From positions 558,001 through 622,000 of the forward strand of contig CAZGVO010000001.1 in assembly GCA_964529175.1 (NCBI GenBank): a stretch of 64,000 bases of DNA. The letters run 5' to 3'. The notes under the pieces were generated by a model. It ran no database searches and was not told where the DNA came from. It worked only from the letters and a program-made list of their open reading frames with translations. This document shows, one piece after another, positions 42,515 through 52,227 of the stretch. A program made the translations under genes and the position numbers. Numbering within the stretch: the stretch's first letter is position 1; every line of letters starts with the position of its first letter. This DNA comes from JAAFJM01 sp964529175. Lineage in GTDB: Bacteria > Bacteroidota > Bacteroidia > UKL13-3.

Positions 42515-43882
42515 CTACACCCAAATCGTCTTTACATTGCAAAACTCTCTTAAGCCAAACTCGCCCAATTCGCGACCAAAACCCGATTTTTTAATGCCTC
42601 CAAACGGAAACCTAGCATCACTTTTTACTATTTGATTTATGTAAATCATGCCGCTTTCTATGTTATTGGCTATTTGCTTGGCCTGCATAATATCTCTGCT
42701 CCAAATACTTGCTCCTAATCCGTAACTGGTAGCATTGGCTAAAGCAACAGCTTCATGAGTTTCAGTAAATGTATAAAAGCTAATTACTGGCCCAAATAAC
42801 TCTTCAGTAAATGCCCTAGCTGTTTTGGGAATATTTCCTAAAATAGTTGGCGCATAAAAAAATCCTTTGGTAGGTAAGTCCCGTTTTTGGTACAAAATGG
42901 TTGCACCTGCAGTAACCGACTCATTTACTTGGTTTTGCAGCAGTTCTTGCAAGTCTTTACGAGCTAGCGGACCAATTGCGACATTTTCGTTAACAGGATC
43001 CCCAACTGTCAGCTTTTCAATGCTTTGTGTCAATTTTTCTAAAAACGCATCGGCTACATTTTGGTGTACAATAAACCTTTTGGCCGATACACAACTTTGT
43101 CCATTGTTTTGAAAACGAGCCATCATGGCATTGCTGACTGCAAAATCTATATCAGCATCGGGTAAAACTATAAATGGGTCACTACCACCTAGTTCCAAAA
43201 CCGATTTTTTGATGTTTTTTCCTGATAAACTTGCCACAGCCGAACCTGCTTTTTCACTACCTGTTAAGGTAGTTGCAGCTATTCTTGAATCGTTAATTAA
43301 GTTTTCAATTTGTGTTTCACTAGCAAAAATAGTTTGTATAACTCCATTTCCAAAACCACACTGATTCAGTAAATTTTGCAATGCCAAACTGCTTTGAGGA
43401 ACATTAGGAGCGGGTTTAATTAAAATGCAATTGCCACTCATAATAATTGGAATGGCGCTGCGCAATACTTGCCAATAAGGAAAATTCCAAGGAAAAATAC
43501 CTAAAACAACACCAAGCGGTTCGTACTTAATTTCAACCGTGGCACCCGTTTCCGACTGGCTCAATTTACTTTGTAAAATATCGGCACTGCGGGTAGCATA
43601 ATATTCGCAAAGGCGCACACTTTTTAAAACTTCGGCCTTTGCTTCGGTTTTAAGTTTGCCCATTTCGGTACTTGCTATCAAGGCTAACTCATCGGCATTG
43701 TCTTTTAAAAGTTCCGAAAGTTTAAGCACACATTTTGCCCTATCGGCAAAGGTAGTTTTGCGCCAAAAGCCAAAATATTCTGCCGCATTGCCAAGTGCGA
43801 CATTTAAATTTTCATTGCTTATAAAGTCGTAGTTTCCAATTACTTCTTCGGTAAACGGATTGATTGATTCAAAATTTTTCAC
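42515..43882 (-). CDS. NAD(P)-dependent aldehyde dehydrogenase (succinate-semialdehyde type)
   Basis: 455 aa. Catalytic C264 in NNGQSCVSAKRF, general base E230 in VLELGGSDPF, N133 in PWNFPYW, and the C-terminal PFGGIKKSGFGRELG. The short length without an N-terminal extension and the GQSCVSAKR context fit the succinate-semialdehyde dehydrogenase group (gabD/sad), which feeds succinate to the TCA cycle. The substrate is by family resemblance only. The TPR gene lies 14 bp upstream on the same strand. Confidence 0.85.
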   Translation of the reverse strand: MKNFESINPFTEEVIGNYDFISNENLNVALGNAAEYFGFWRKTTFADRAKCVLKLSELLKDNADELALIASTEMGKLKTEAKAEVLKSVRLCEYYATRSADILQSKLSQSETGATVEIKYEPLGVVLGIFPWNFPYWQVLRSAIPIIMSGNCILIKPAPNVPQSSLALQNLLNQCGFGNGVIQTIFASETQIENLINDSRIAATTLTGSEKAGSAVASLSGKNIKKSVLELGGSDPFIVLPDADIDFAVSNAMMARFQNNGQSCVSAKRFIVHQNVADAFLEKLTQSIEKLTVGDPVNENVAIGPLARKDLQELLQNQVNESVTAGATILYQKRDLPTKGFFYAPTILGNIPKTARAFTEELFGPVISFYTFTETHEAVALANATSYGLGASIWSRDIMQAKQIANNIESGMIYINQIVKSDARFPFGGIKKSGFGRELGEFGLREFCNVKTIWV

Positions 43883-43896
43883 AGTAAAATAACAAT

Positions 43897-45357
43897 TTAT
43901 AATTTAGCCAAAGCTGCTTTGGCCTGTTGTTGTAAATAGTTTTTGTAATCGTAGTTTTTATATTCAAAAACCTTGTTAAAATGCGTTTTTGCCAATTGTT
44001 TAAAATTGAGCTTTTGGTAAATATAGCCTAGTTGCAAACAAGAATTGGCAGCCAAAAATTCATTTCCTTTAAAATTGGTTTTTACAGTAAGTTCGTAATA
44101 TTCAATGGCTTTCGAGAGTTTATTACTCTCGTGGTAAATACGGCCCATACGGTACAAATACTCCACTTTTTCCAAATCTGTTTTAAATGTCGCAATATGT
44201 TTAGCTAGCATTATTTGCTCGGCTTGCTCGTAATATCCACCATCAAAAAGAAGCCTGCCTTTTAGTAAAGTTTTTTCAGGAAAACGGTCCTTTCCACCAC
44301 TTGAAGCCAATTGGTTTTTTTCACCTTTATCAGAAATATTTACCGCTATATTTCTATAGAGTAAATAACTTGCCGTATCGTTTTTTAACCAAGCACACCA
44401 ACTTAGTTTTTGGTAAGCCTCTTTGTTATCGTTTTTGTCTTTATTTGTGGCTATAAACTTTTTAAAATGCACAACAGCACTTAAATCTAACCTTTGGAGC
44501 AAAGCAGAGCCATGCATCATTTCTAAATAAGGAAACGAAATATAATCACTTCCCGTTGGGCGTTGGGTTAATGTTTCTACACACGCTTCGTTATTATCAG
44601 TTCCTTTAGCGGCAAAAGCCCTGATACAAACACTCATTAAATTGGTTTTGTAATCAGCAGTATATTTATCGGCTAGTTTCCACGCTTCAGCCTTGTTTTT
44701 TAAAAAATTGAGATTGAACAATGCATAAAAGTATTGCGCATTTTTGCGCTCCATCAATATTTCTTTGTCATCGGCTTTTTCTACATATTCTTTCATTAAG
44801 GCCAAGCCTTCGTTTAAATCGGCATTCATACCAGCAATGCCAACTATCCAATGGTAAGAATCTGGGATTGTTCCTAGTATAGCCTTTAAAACACCAATAT
44901 CTTTTTTATTGGTAATAAAATTAGGAAATGCTTTTTGGTTTTGTTCCAAAAGTGAATAACAAGTTTTAAAGTCCCAAGCAGCACCTAAATATTCTTCAAA
45001 CATGCCTTTTAAAAAAGCATTTTGTAAATGTATTTCGGCTTGCGCAAAAAGTTTATACGGATTTGAATTATCAATGCGTTTTATGGCATCTATCCTACTC
45101 GATTTTACTTTCTCGGCTGCATCAAAATCTTCTTTTTTCTGCAAACAAAGCACACGGTAAAAGTCAATATAGTTGTCAAACAAATGAACAGCCATATTCA
45201 TTTTATTGGCTTGCTTTTCGGCTTCTACTAAAGCTTTTCCTTTATCTAACCTTAAAGCGGCTATGTGTTTTTGAGCTTCTAATAAGTTAGGCGAAAGCAC
45301 AAAAGTATAAGAGCTTGTAGCGTTTAGAAAACCGCACAAGCCCATAAATTGAATCAA
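43897..45357 (-). CDS. TPR-repeat protein
   Basis: 486 aa from the TTG at 45357. Helical repeats run through the protein; clear TPRs lie near the C-terminus (EKVEYLYRMGRIYHESNKLSKAIEYYELTVK, NSCLQLGYIYQKLNFKQLAKTHFNKVFEYKNY). Coding signal continues upstream of the TTG: the frame is open to 45390 and reads xKFIIKRLVIILIQFMGLCGF, a good signal peptide, but the first codon there is ATA directly after the thioesterase stop. The real start may be this ATA. Probably periplasmic, a protein-protein interaction scaffold. Confidence 0.75.
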   Translation of the reverse strand: MIQFMGLCGFLNATSSYTFVLSPNLLEAQKHIAALRLDKGKALVEAEKQANKMNMAVHLFDNYIDFYRVLCLQKKEDFDAAEKVKSSRIDAIKRIDNSNPYKLFAQAEIHLQNAFLKGMFEEYLGAAWDFKTCYSLLEQNQKAFPNFITNKKDIGVLKAILGTIPDSYHWIVGIAGMNADLNEGLALMKEYVEKADDKEILMERKNAQYFYALFNLNFLKNKAEAWKLADKYTADYKTNLMSVCIRAFAAKGTDNNEACVETLTQRPTGSDYISFPYLEMMHGSALLQRLDLSAVVHFKKFIATNKDKNDNKEAYQKLSWCAWLKNDTASYLLYRNIAVNISDKGEKNQLASSGGKDRFPEKTLLKGRLLFDGGYYEQAEQIMLAKHIATFKTDLEKVEYLYRMGRIYHESNKLSKAIEYYELTVKTNFKGNEFLAANSCLQLGYIYQKLNFKQLAKTHFNKVFEYKNYDYKNYLQQQAKAALAKL

Positions 45358-45390
45358 TATAATTACGAGGCGTTTGATTATAAATTTTAT

Positions 45391-45909
45391 TTATTCTGTT
45401 ATAAATAATGCTTTTAATTCGGTAGCCTCGTTAGCTTTCATTTTACCTGCCAAAACCAAACGCAATTGGCGTCTGCGCAATGCACCATCAAAACGTTTTT
45501 GTTCTTCTTCTGTTTCAGGTTTTAAAGCAGGCACTTTAAGCGGAGAACCATTTCTATCTAAAGCCACAAAAGTGTAATAAGCTTCATTGCTTTTAAAACG
45601 TTCGCCATTAGGAATATTTTCGGCATGTACCACAATGTGGATTTCCATAGAAGTATTAAACGCTCTAGAAACTTGAGCTTCTAAAGTAACTACATCGCCT
45701 AAATGAATATTTTTATTAAAACTAACACTATCAACCGAGGCAGTAACCACTGTTTTGCCACTATGTTTTTGCGCTGCAATGGCCGCACAAATATCCATCC
45801 AATGCAATAATTTTCCGCCCATTAAATTGTTTAAAGTGTTGGTGTCGTTGGGTAAAACCAATTCATTCATTATGGTGTGGCTTTCCTTTGTCGATTTAAT
45901 AATTTCCAT
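45391..45909 (-). CDS. Acyl-CoA thioesterase (hotdog fold)
   Basis: 172 aa from the ATG at 45909 (MEIIKSTKESHTIMNELVLP); a longer frame to 45951 lacks family support. Hotdog domain: NTLNNLMGGKLLHWMDICAAIAA, the conserved part of YciA/BFIT-type enzymes, then VTASVDSVSFNKNIHLGDVVTLEAQVSRAFNTSMEI. Hydrolyses acyl-CoA to free acid and CoA in the cytosol. The C-terminal 30 residues are charged and end directly where the TPR gene would begin, so the two are coupled. Confidence 0.87.
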   Translation of the reverse strand: MEIIKSTKESHTIMNELVLPNDTNTLNNLMGGKLLHWMDICAAIAAQKHSGKTVVTASVDSVSFNKNIHLGDVVTLEAQVSRAFNTSMEIHIVVHAENIPNGERFKSNEAYYTFVALDRNGSPLKVPALKPETEEEQKRFDGALRRRQLRLVLAGKMKANEATELKALFITE

Positions 45910-46001
45910 TTTTATGCTATAAATATGAGCGTGCAAGTTAGTAAAGCCCACATTTAATAAAAACGAAATTAATTATTTAAAGTTTTAAATTATTCAAACG
46001 G

Positions 46002-46009
46002 TATATTTG
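46002..46009 (+). promoter_or_regulatory. Candidate -7 promoter box of tRNA-Arg
   Basis: TATATTTG, a perfect TANNTTTG, 9 bp before the tRNA 5' end. No clear -33. Confidence 0.55.
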
Positions 46010-46018
46010 CCCCAAAAT

Positions 46019-46090
46019 GCATCCGTAGTTTAATGGATAAAATGTTAGATTCCGGTTCTAATGATGGGGGTTCGATTCCCTTCGGGTGCA
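46019..46090 (+). tRNA. tRNA-Arg (anticodon CCG)
   Basis: 72 nt. Acceptor stem GCATCCG/CGGGTGC with discriminator A; anticodon stem TTAGA/TCTAA with the seven-base loop TTCCGGT, giving anticodon CCG at the expected place; T arm GGGGG-TTCGATT-CCCTT (two G-T pairs). CCA is not encoded. Reads the CGG codon of arginine, a rare codon in an AT-rich genome. Confidence 0.93.
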
Positions 46091-46228
46091 CTTTATAAAC
46101 TAGCTATTATTCCTTGAGAATATTTAACTGTAACAGTTTAAAAGTAAATGTTTTGTAATAAAATTCGATTTAAATCCTTATTCAAAACTTAATTTCATTT
46201 TTTAGGTTTAAAAAACAAAACTTAATCG

Positions 46229-49200
46229 ATGATGAGACTTTTTACTTTTGTTTTTTTAACACTTTCACTTTCAACATTTACCCTTGCTCAAAACATCAGT
46301 AACTATGTTTTTACAGCTCAAAGCGGTACATATACGCCCCTTACTGCTCTTATCGCTACCTCACCTGCTTTAAGTTCAGGTTCAAGTAATGAAGGTTTGT
46401 ATAATAACATTCCTATTGGTTTTGATTTTTTTTATTTAAACACCCGCCACAATACACTTTCGGCAAGTACAAATGGATGGTTAGCATTAACACCTGGAAC
46501 AATTACCAATTCAATTGCAGCAAATAATTTAAGTTCCAATTCAGCTCCAACTAATTTAATAGCTCCCCTTTGGGACGATTTAGACCTAGCTAGTGGCAGT
46601 TTTAAATATCAAACTAGTGGCATTGCTCCAAATAGAATTTTTACAGCAGAATGGAGTAATGTAGAATGGAATTGGAATTCAAATACAAGTGTAATTTCTT
46701 TTCAAGTTAAATTATTTGAAACTTCGGGTAATATTCAATTTGAATACAAACAAGAAACAGGTTTAATTGCAGGTGCAAGCGCAAGTATTGGCATTAGAGG
46801 TACAAATGGAACCAATATTGTGTTTCAATCACTAAACGGAACAAGCACAAGCCCAACAAGCAGCATTACTTTATCAACCAACTCGTTAAACACCAAACCC
46901 GCTACAGGTCAAATTTATAGATTTACTAATAATGCCATAAGCGCCCCAACTAGTTTATTTATTAACTCCATAACTATTAACAGTATGCGATTAAATTGGG
47001 TAGATGGCGTTAGTAACGAAACTGGTTATGTTGTTTTTAGATCAACCGATAATATTAATTTTTCTTTTGTAGAATTGATTGCACCCAATAGTACTAATTA
47101 CACGTTAACAAATTTGCCGAGTGGAACCACCTTTTTTTATAGGGTTTTTGCATTAAACGAAGGTCGTTTAAGTTCGGCTTTAACAGGATCTGCCTCAACA
47201 CTAATTGGAACACTAGGAGGCGTATTAAATGTTCCAGGAAATTACAGCACCATTACAGCCGCCTTAAATGCCATTCGTTCGAGCGGTATGGCAAGTGCTA
47301 TAACTATTCAATTAAACACCATCTACAATAGCAGTTTAGAAACCTATCCAATAGACATAAGTAATATTGGCACATCAAGCACCAGAATATTAACCATTAG
47401 GCCCGCGAGTAATGTTACTAATTTAACAATTAGCGCTCCAAGCAATCTTTCTGCTTTTTTAATTACCAATTCAAATTTTATAACAATTGATGGAAGACCG
47501 GGAGGAGTTGGCACCAATAGGGTTTTAGATATTACCTGTACAAGTGGCAAAAATACCATTTTGTTTGATGGGGATTGTAGTAACGATACCATTAGGTTTT
47601 GCAAACTTTCGTTAAATGATAATAGCACAAGCTCATTTCCACTATCAAGTGTAATATCTTTTGCCAGTCAAAACAATGTTACATTAACTGGTTGTAACAA
47701 TAATGGAATTTTGAATAACGAAATTTTCGGTATCAATTCTCCAAGTGCATTAGTAACTTTTGGAGCTAATGTGTTTTCCAGCAATCCCGCTGTTTCAAAA
47801 AACAACACCATCAGCAATAATATTTTATACGATTTTTTAGGCAATTTCCCTTTTTATAACAGTGCTGTTTTAATTAGAGGTCAGGTAGATTCATTTACAA
47901 TTTCAAACAATAACTTTTTTCAAACTTCTTCACTTTCAACCATTTCATTTAGTAATACCTTTACCATGAATGCCATCAATATTTATTCTAATGGAGTGGG
48001 CAATCACACCATAAGTAATAATATTATTGGCGGAAGTCAACCATCTACTTTAGGAAATCCGTGGGAAGTAGGACCCGTTTCGGAACCAAATGTTATTATT
48101 CCAATTGAGGTTACCGTTGGAAGTTCATCGTCAATGAACATTACCAATAATACCATCAGGAATTTTTTTATAGGAAGCAGTAGCGGTAATTTAGGCACTC
48201 CTATGTTTACTGGAATTAAATTTACAACCTTTGGAAAAAGCACAAACATTAATATTAATAATAACAATATAGGGAACGATACCGGAACCAATAGCATTAC
48301 TGTTATAAACGAAGGAAATACCAACGCACAAGTAATTGGTATTTTAGCAGAAGCTTTTGATACATCGAATATTGCCATTAACAATAATAAAATTGGGGCG
48401 TTTAGCATGTTTGGGACTTCCACCAACGATGGTGTTATTTTTTCAGGAATTATATTGAGTTCAGCAGGCACCATAAATGGCAATTTAATTGGAAGCCTAA
48501 GCAATGAAAACAGCATAAGAATAAACAGCAACGCAACTGGCTCAAATCAAGCAGTTTATGGAATAACAAATTGCTCATTTCCTAGCTATAACAGAACTTC
48601 AGAAAACTACACCATTAACAACAATACCATCAGTGGGTTAAAAAACAATTTTACTGCCTCAAGTACTATTGACAGGGTAGTCGGTATAGATATTTTAGAT
48701 GCAAATTCAGCCACAATACAAAACAACCTGATACAAAATCTTATTGTAAATAATCCTTCGACCACAGCCAATTCTTACACACTTAAAGGTATTAACATTT
48801 TAAACAATAATATTGCAAACGCTTTGGGCTATAATTTAACTGCAAATACCATTAGAAACTTAGCTAATGTAAGTACCACGGGAATATGCAACACAGCTGG
48901 AATATACTTTAATACTATTTCAAACCTTACCAATAATATTTCAAGAAACTTTATTCATTCGTTCAATCATACTAGTCAAAACAATGTTTCAAACTTAACT
49001 GGTATTACTTTAATTGAAGGCGATATAAAACTTACCAATAACATGGTTAGGCTTGGAATTACAGCCAGTGGAGCAAGTTTATTAGCCCCAATTAACATTA
49101 GCTGTTTTGAAAACAACAGTTCTGATAATGTAGATATTTGGCATAATTCATTTTATATTGGTGGAACATTACCAAGTAGCATTTCAAATACATATTGTAT

Positions 49201-50182
49201 AAAAAGAAACAGCTCATCAAACATGAATATTGCCAATAATATTATGGTAAATAATAGAGCCTTTTCTGCTAGTACCAGTAAAAGAAATTTTTGTATTGGC
49301 ATCATTACCAATAGCTTACTTTCAGGTATCAGAAATTGTTATTTTTATACTGGAGCAGGAACAGGTTTAGCACAAATTGGAGCTTCAAATTTTGATTCCA
49401 TCATTCCTTGGAGAGCAGCATCAACCATTGACGCAGAAAGTGGACGAGTTAACCCTAATTTTATAAATGCTACTGGTACTCAAAATACGGTAGATTTGCA
49501 CGTAAGCGGTGCAACTCCAATTGAGTCGAATGGCGCTTTTATACCAGGTGTTTTAGTTGATTTTGATGGACAAACACGAAGCCTTTTAACTCCAAACGAT
49601 ATTGGGGCCGATGCTGGAATATTTACCTTGGTTACTTTACCTGTAAAATGGCAATCGTTTACAGCGAAGCTGATTTCTGGAAATGTTCAATTAAATTTTG
49701 CTACCTCTCAAGAAATAAATAACCAAGCCTTTATTATAGAGCGCTCTACAAATGAAATTGACTTTGAATTTATTAATACCATTAAAGGAAAAGGCAATAG
49801 CAATGTGGTTAATCGTTATGTGTATAATGACAATATAAGCAACATAAACAGCAATATAGCTACATTGTATTACAGAATTAAACAAGTAGATTTTGATGGT
49901 AACTTTAGCTTTTCTAACGTAGAAAAAGTGTTATTAAATAGCAAAGCTGAGAACGAAAACTTAACCTTTTACCCAAATCCATTTATAGATAAAGTAATGG
50001 TTAGTGGCTTAACAGCCAATACCTTTAATGAAATAGAAATTGCAAACACCAATGGACAAATGGTTAAGCATTTGATTGTAACTTCTACTGAAACCGAAAT
50101 TGATTTGGCAGATTTACCCAAAGGAATTTATATAATCCATGTTATTGGAAAAAGCAGTAAAACAAAATTGATAAAGTTATAG
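46229..50182 (+). CDS. Giant T9SS cargo with FN3 and parallel beta-helix
   Basis: 1317 aa. Signal peptide MMRLFTFVFLTLSLSTFTLAQ. Residues about 25-230 look like a sugar-binding jelly roll (GIPIGFDFFYLNTRHNTLSASTNGWLAL pattern), about 238-325 an FN3 domain (SMRLNWVDGVSNETGYVVFRS), and about 345-1130 an Asn-rich right-handed beta-helix of the NosD/pectate-lyase type with repeats of NxxxNNNTIS. C-terminal T9SS type A sorting domain (FYPNPFIDKVMVSG, LPKGIYIIHVIG). No catalytic residues of a lyase can be read. Surface or extracellular. Confidence 0.85.
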   Translation: MMRLFTFVFLTLSLSTFTLAQNISNYVFTAQSGTYTPLTALIATSPALSSGSSNEGLYNNIPIGFDFFYLNTRHNTLSASTNGWLALTPGTITNSIAANNLSSNSAPTNLIAPLWDDLDLASGSFKYQTSGIAPNRIFTAEWSNVEWNWNSNTSVISFQVKLFETSGNIQFEYKQETGLIAGASASIGIRGTNGTNIVFQSLNGTSTSPTSSITLSTNSLNTKPATGQIYRFTNNAISAPTSLFINSITINSMRLNWVDGVSNETGYVVFRSTDNINFSFVELIAPNSTNYTLTNLPSGTTFFYRVFALNEGRLSSALTGSASTLIGTLGGVLNVPGNYSTITAALNAIRSSGMASAITIQLNTIYNSSLETYPIDISNIGTSSTRILTIRPASNVTNLTISAPSNLSAFLITNSNFITIDGRPGGVGTNRVLDITCTSGKNTILFDGDCSNDTIRFCKLSLNDNSTSSFPLSSVISFASQNNVTLTGCNNNGILNNEIFGINSPSALVTFGANVFSSNPAVSKNNTISNNILYDFLGNFPFYNSAVLIRGQVDSFTISNNNFFQTSSLSTISFSNTFTMNAINIYSNGVGNHTISNNIIGGSQPSTLGNPWEVGPVSEPNVIIPIEVTVGSSSSMNITNNTIRNFFIGSSSGNLGTPMFTGIKFTTFGKSTNININNNNIGNDTGTNSITVINEGNTNAQVIGILAEAFDTSNIAINNNKIGAFSMFGTSTNDGVIFSGIILSSAGTINGNLIGSLSNENSIRINSNATGSNQAVYGITNCSFPSYNRTSENYTINNNTISGLKNNFTASSTIDRVVGIDILDANSATIQNNLIQNLIVNNPSTTANSYTLKGINILNNNIANALGYNLTANTIRNLANVSTTGICNTAGIYFNTISNLTNNISRNFIHSFNHTSQNNVSNLTGITLIEGDIKLTNNMVRLGITASGASLLAPINISCFENNSSDNVDIWHNSFYIGGTLPSSISNTYCIKRNSSSNMNIANNIMVNNRAFSASTSKRNFCIGIITNSLLSGIRNCYFYTGAGTGLAQIGASNFDSIIPWRAASTIDAESGRVNPNFINATGTQNTVDLHVSGATPIESNGAFIPGVLVDFDGQTRSLLTPNDIGADAGIFTLVTLPVKWQSFTAKLISGNVQLNFATSQEINNQAFIIERSTNEIDFEFINTIKGKGNSNVVNRYVYNDNISNINSNIATLYYRIKQVDFDGNFSFSNVEKVLLNSKAENENLTFYPNPFIDKVMVSGLTANTFNEIEIANTNGQMVKHLIVTSTETEIDLADLPKGIYIIHVIGKSSKTKLIKL

Positions 50183-50232
50183 CTTTAAGCTTGGTTTAAC
50201 TATCAGATTCAATGTTGTTTTGTCTGCATAAA

Positions 50233-50931
50233 TTATTTTTGTAAAAACTTTTTTATGGTCATTTCATCTAAACTTAACCAACGCAGTATGATAACTTTAT
50301 TTTCTAAAGTAGATTGATTGAATTCCTTTAATAAATTAGTGTGTACTAATCTTTCATGTGGTGTCATAGATGCTAGTCCTACAATTTCCCCGTCCCAAGT
50401 AGTTACTAATGGTTTGTTATTCTTAAACCACAAATCAATAAATTTATCAATATTATTGAAATCCTCTTCTATTAAATTGCCCAATTCTTCTATTCGCTTT
50501 TCAAAGCCTAACCGAGTGTAATAACCCCCTATTTTATGTTGTTTTATAAATAAATCAACAAATAAAGGAATAATTTTATAACCATCTAACTTTAAACGCA
50601 TTCGTCTGTTTACCAATGGTGGTATTCCAAACTTAATACCTTCTGAATTTTCTAGCTGTTTTAAATTATTAATAGGAGAAAGAAGTTCAAAAATATTTAA
50701 GTAATTCTGAATCCAAGCATCGCCCTTCATAATATGGGTTTCCAAATGTACTATTTTTGAATTGCCAAGTAATTTACAATGGGAATAAAAAAAGTGTGAA
50801 CCTTCCTTTCCATACCAAGATGTTTTGTAAGGCGATTTTTCAAACCCATTGCTTAATAAAGTTGGTATTCCCTTTTTAACAAAAATATTGTTTTTTGCTT
50901 TTACAATTTCATGTTGAGTTACTTTTGCCAT
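50233..50931 (-). CDS. Conserved-looking protein of unknown function
   Basis: 232 aa from the ATG at 50931 (MAKVTQHEIVKAK); an upstream ATG at 50952 adds seven residues. Soluble, with no signal or membrane segment and a mixed charged composition. Residues such as GIPTLLSNGFEKSPYKTSWYGKEG and GYYTRLGFEKRIEELGNL do not match a domain I know. Transcribed divergently from the SDR gene at 51165 and convergent with the T9SS gene at 46229. Confidence 0.65.
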   Translation of the reverse strand: MAKVTQHEIVKAKNNIFVKKGIPTLLSNGFEKSPYKTSWYGKEGSHFFYSHCKLLGNSKIVHLETHIMKGDAWIQNYLNIFELLSPINNLKQLENSEGIKFGIPPLVNRRMRLKLDGYKIIPLFVDLFIKQHKIGGYYTRLGFEKRIEELGNLIEEDFNNIDKFIDLWFKNNKPLVTTWDGEIVGLASMTPHERLVHTNLLKEFNQSTLENKVIILRWLSLDEMTIKKFLQK

Positions 50932-51164
50932 TTTTCCTTCTTTCTGCTTCAAATAAAGCAGTTTTTAATTTCTAGAAAAATAATTTCACTAAAACGGCTT
51001 TACCAAAACAACCCTTTACCCATCCACAAACTATGGTCTATGGTCCATTTACCAATGGCCACAAAAGTCTGTAAAAACTGCAATCATTATACTTACTTAT
51101 GTAAGTGCTTGGCATAGCGCAATAGCTAACCTTGCATGAAACAAACAAGTAAAAAAATTTAATA

Positions 51165-51926
51165 ATGAAACAGTTACAAGATAAAGTAGCCATAATAACA
51201 GGTGGTGCAGGCAGTATTGGAAAAGTTACCGCCAATTTATTTTTAGAAGAAGGTGCCAAAGTTTTATTGGTTGATTTAAACGAAGACCAACTAAAAAAAG
51301 TAGTAGCTGAGTTAAACCACGAGCACGTGGCATATTGCGTTGCCGATGTATCGCAGTCGGTACAAGTTGAAAAATATGTACACGAAGCAGTTAGGTTATT
51401 TGGCAAAATTGATGTGTTTTTTAACAATGCAGGCATTGAAGGCGCGGTTAAACCCATTGTTGATTACCCCGAAGATGAATTTGACAGGGTAATTTCAATA
51501 AATGTAAAAGGCACTTGGTTAGGGAACAAATATGTATTACCCAAAATGAACCAAGGAGGCAGTATCATTATGACCTCGTCAGTGGCGGGCTTAATTGGTC
51601 TTTCTCACTTAGGCGCTTACGTTACTAGTAAACTTGCAGTAGTTGGCATTATGCGCACAACAGCTTTAGAAGCAGCGCCATTAAATATTAGGGTAAATTC
51701 TGTACATCCGGCACCTGTTAATAACCGAATGATGCGCTCTATTGAAGAAGGTTCATCGGCAGGACATGGAGAAGATATAAAAAAACTTTTTGAAGCAGCC
51801 ATACCGTTAAAACGTTATGCCGAATCTATTGAAATTGCAAAATTGGTTTTGTTCTTAGCAAGCGATAACAGCCAATACATTACTGGCACCACCATGGTTA
51901 TTGATGGTGGTATGTGCGCTCAATAA
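51165..51926 (+). CDS. Short-chain dehydrogenase/reductase (classical SDR)
   Basis: 253 aa. Cofactor motif TGGAGSIG at residues 12-19, the NNAG motif (87-90), and catalytic S139, Y152 and K156 (YVTSK). C-terminal TGTTMVIDGGMCAQ. Asp37 after the second strand (LLVDLNED) prefers NAD over NADP. Family members include 3-oxoacyl-ACP reductases and sugar or cyclohexanol dehydrogenases; the substrate is unknown and no fatty-acid genes flank it. Free-standing gene with an AT-rich upstream region. Confidence 0.87.
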   Translation: MKQLQDKVAIITGGAGSIGKVTANLFLEEGAKVLLVDLNEDQLKKVVAELNHEHVAYCVADVSQSVQVEKYVHEAVRLFGKIDVFFNNAGIEGAVKPIVDYPEDEFDRVISINVKGTWLGNKYVLPKMNQGGSIIMTSSVAGLIGLSHLGAYVTSKLAVVGIMRTTALEAAPLNIRVNSVHPAPVNNRMMRSIEEGSSAGHGEDIKKLFEAAIPLKRYAESIEIAKLVLFLASDNSQYITGTTMVIDGGMCAQ

Positions 51927-52227
51927 ACATGTTTATGAACATAAAATTTTTTTGAATTAAAAAAAATTCACGATGCAGTTTAGCTTGTGTAAAAATATTA
52001 AGATAAAAAGAAAGAACCTAAATATAAAAACCAATAGTCCATTAACACGGTGCGCTGGGTCGGCAAAAAAGCGGGCCAGCCAGAGCCTGCGCGTGGAAGC
52101 ATTTTTTTGCCTTGTCCCGCTTTGCGGGATTGTTTCTTTGGAATTTATGCTGAGCGAAGCCGAAGTATCTAAGGAAAAAGAAAGAAGAAAGTCATTTTAC
52201 AATTAACTAAATAATATTTATACAACC
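51927..52227. other. Intergenic region with a GC-rich island
   Basis: Between the SDR and DUF2231-like genes. Bases 52047-52175 are much richer in G and C than the flanks. They contain a CCCGC-TTT-GCGGG hairpin (52115-52129) and ATGCTGAGCGAAGCCGAAGTAT-like sequence (52147 on), similar to a repeat common between genes in many bacteria. An open frame at 51973-52206 crosses this and has no protein-like pattern. No gene supported. Confidence 0.55.

Noticed and set aside
51973..52206. Plus-strand open frame of 77 codons over the GC-rich island
   Set aside because: Encodes no recognisable motif and is made of the repeat-like island; probably a chance frame.
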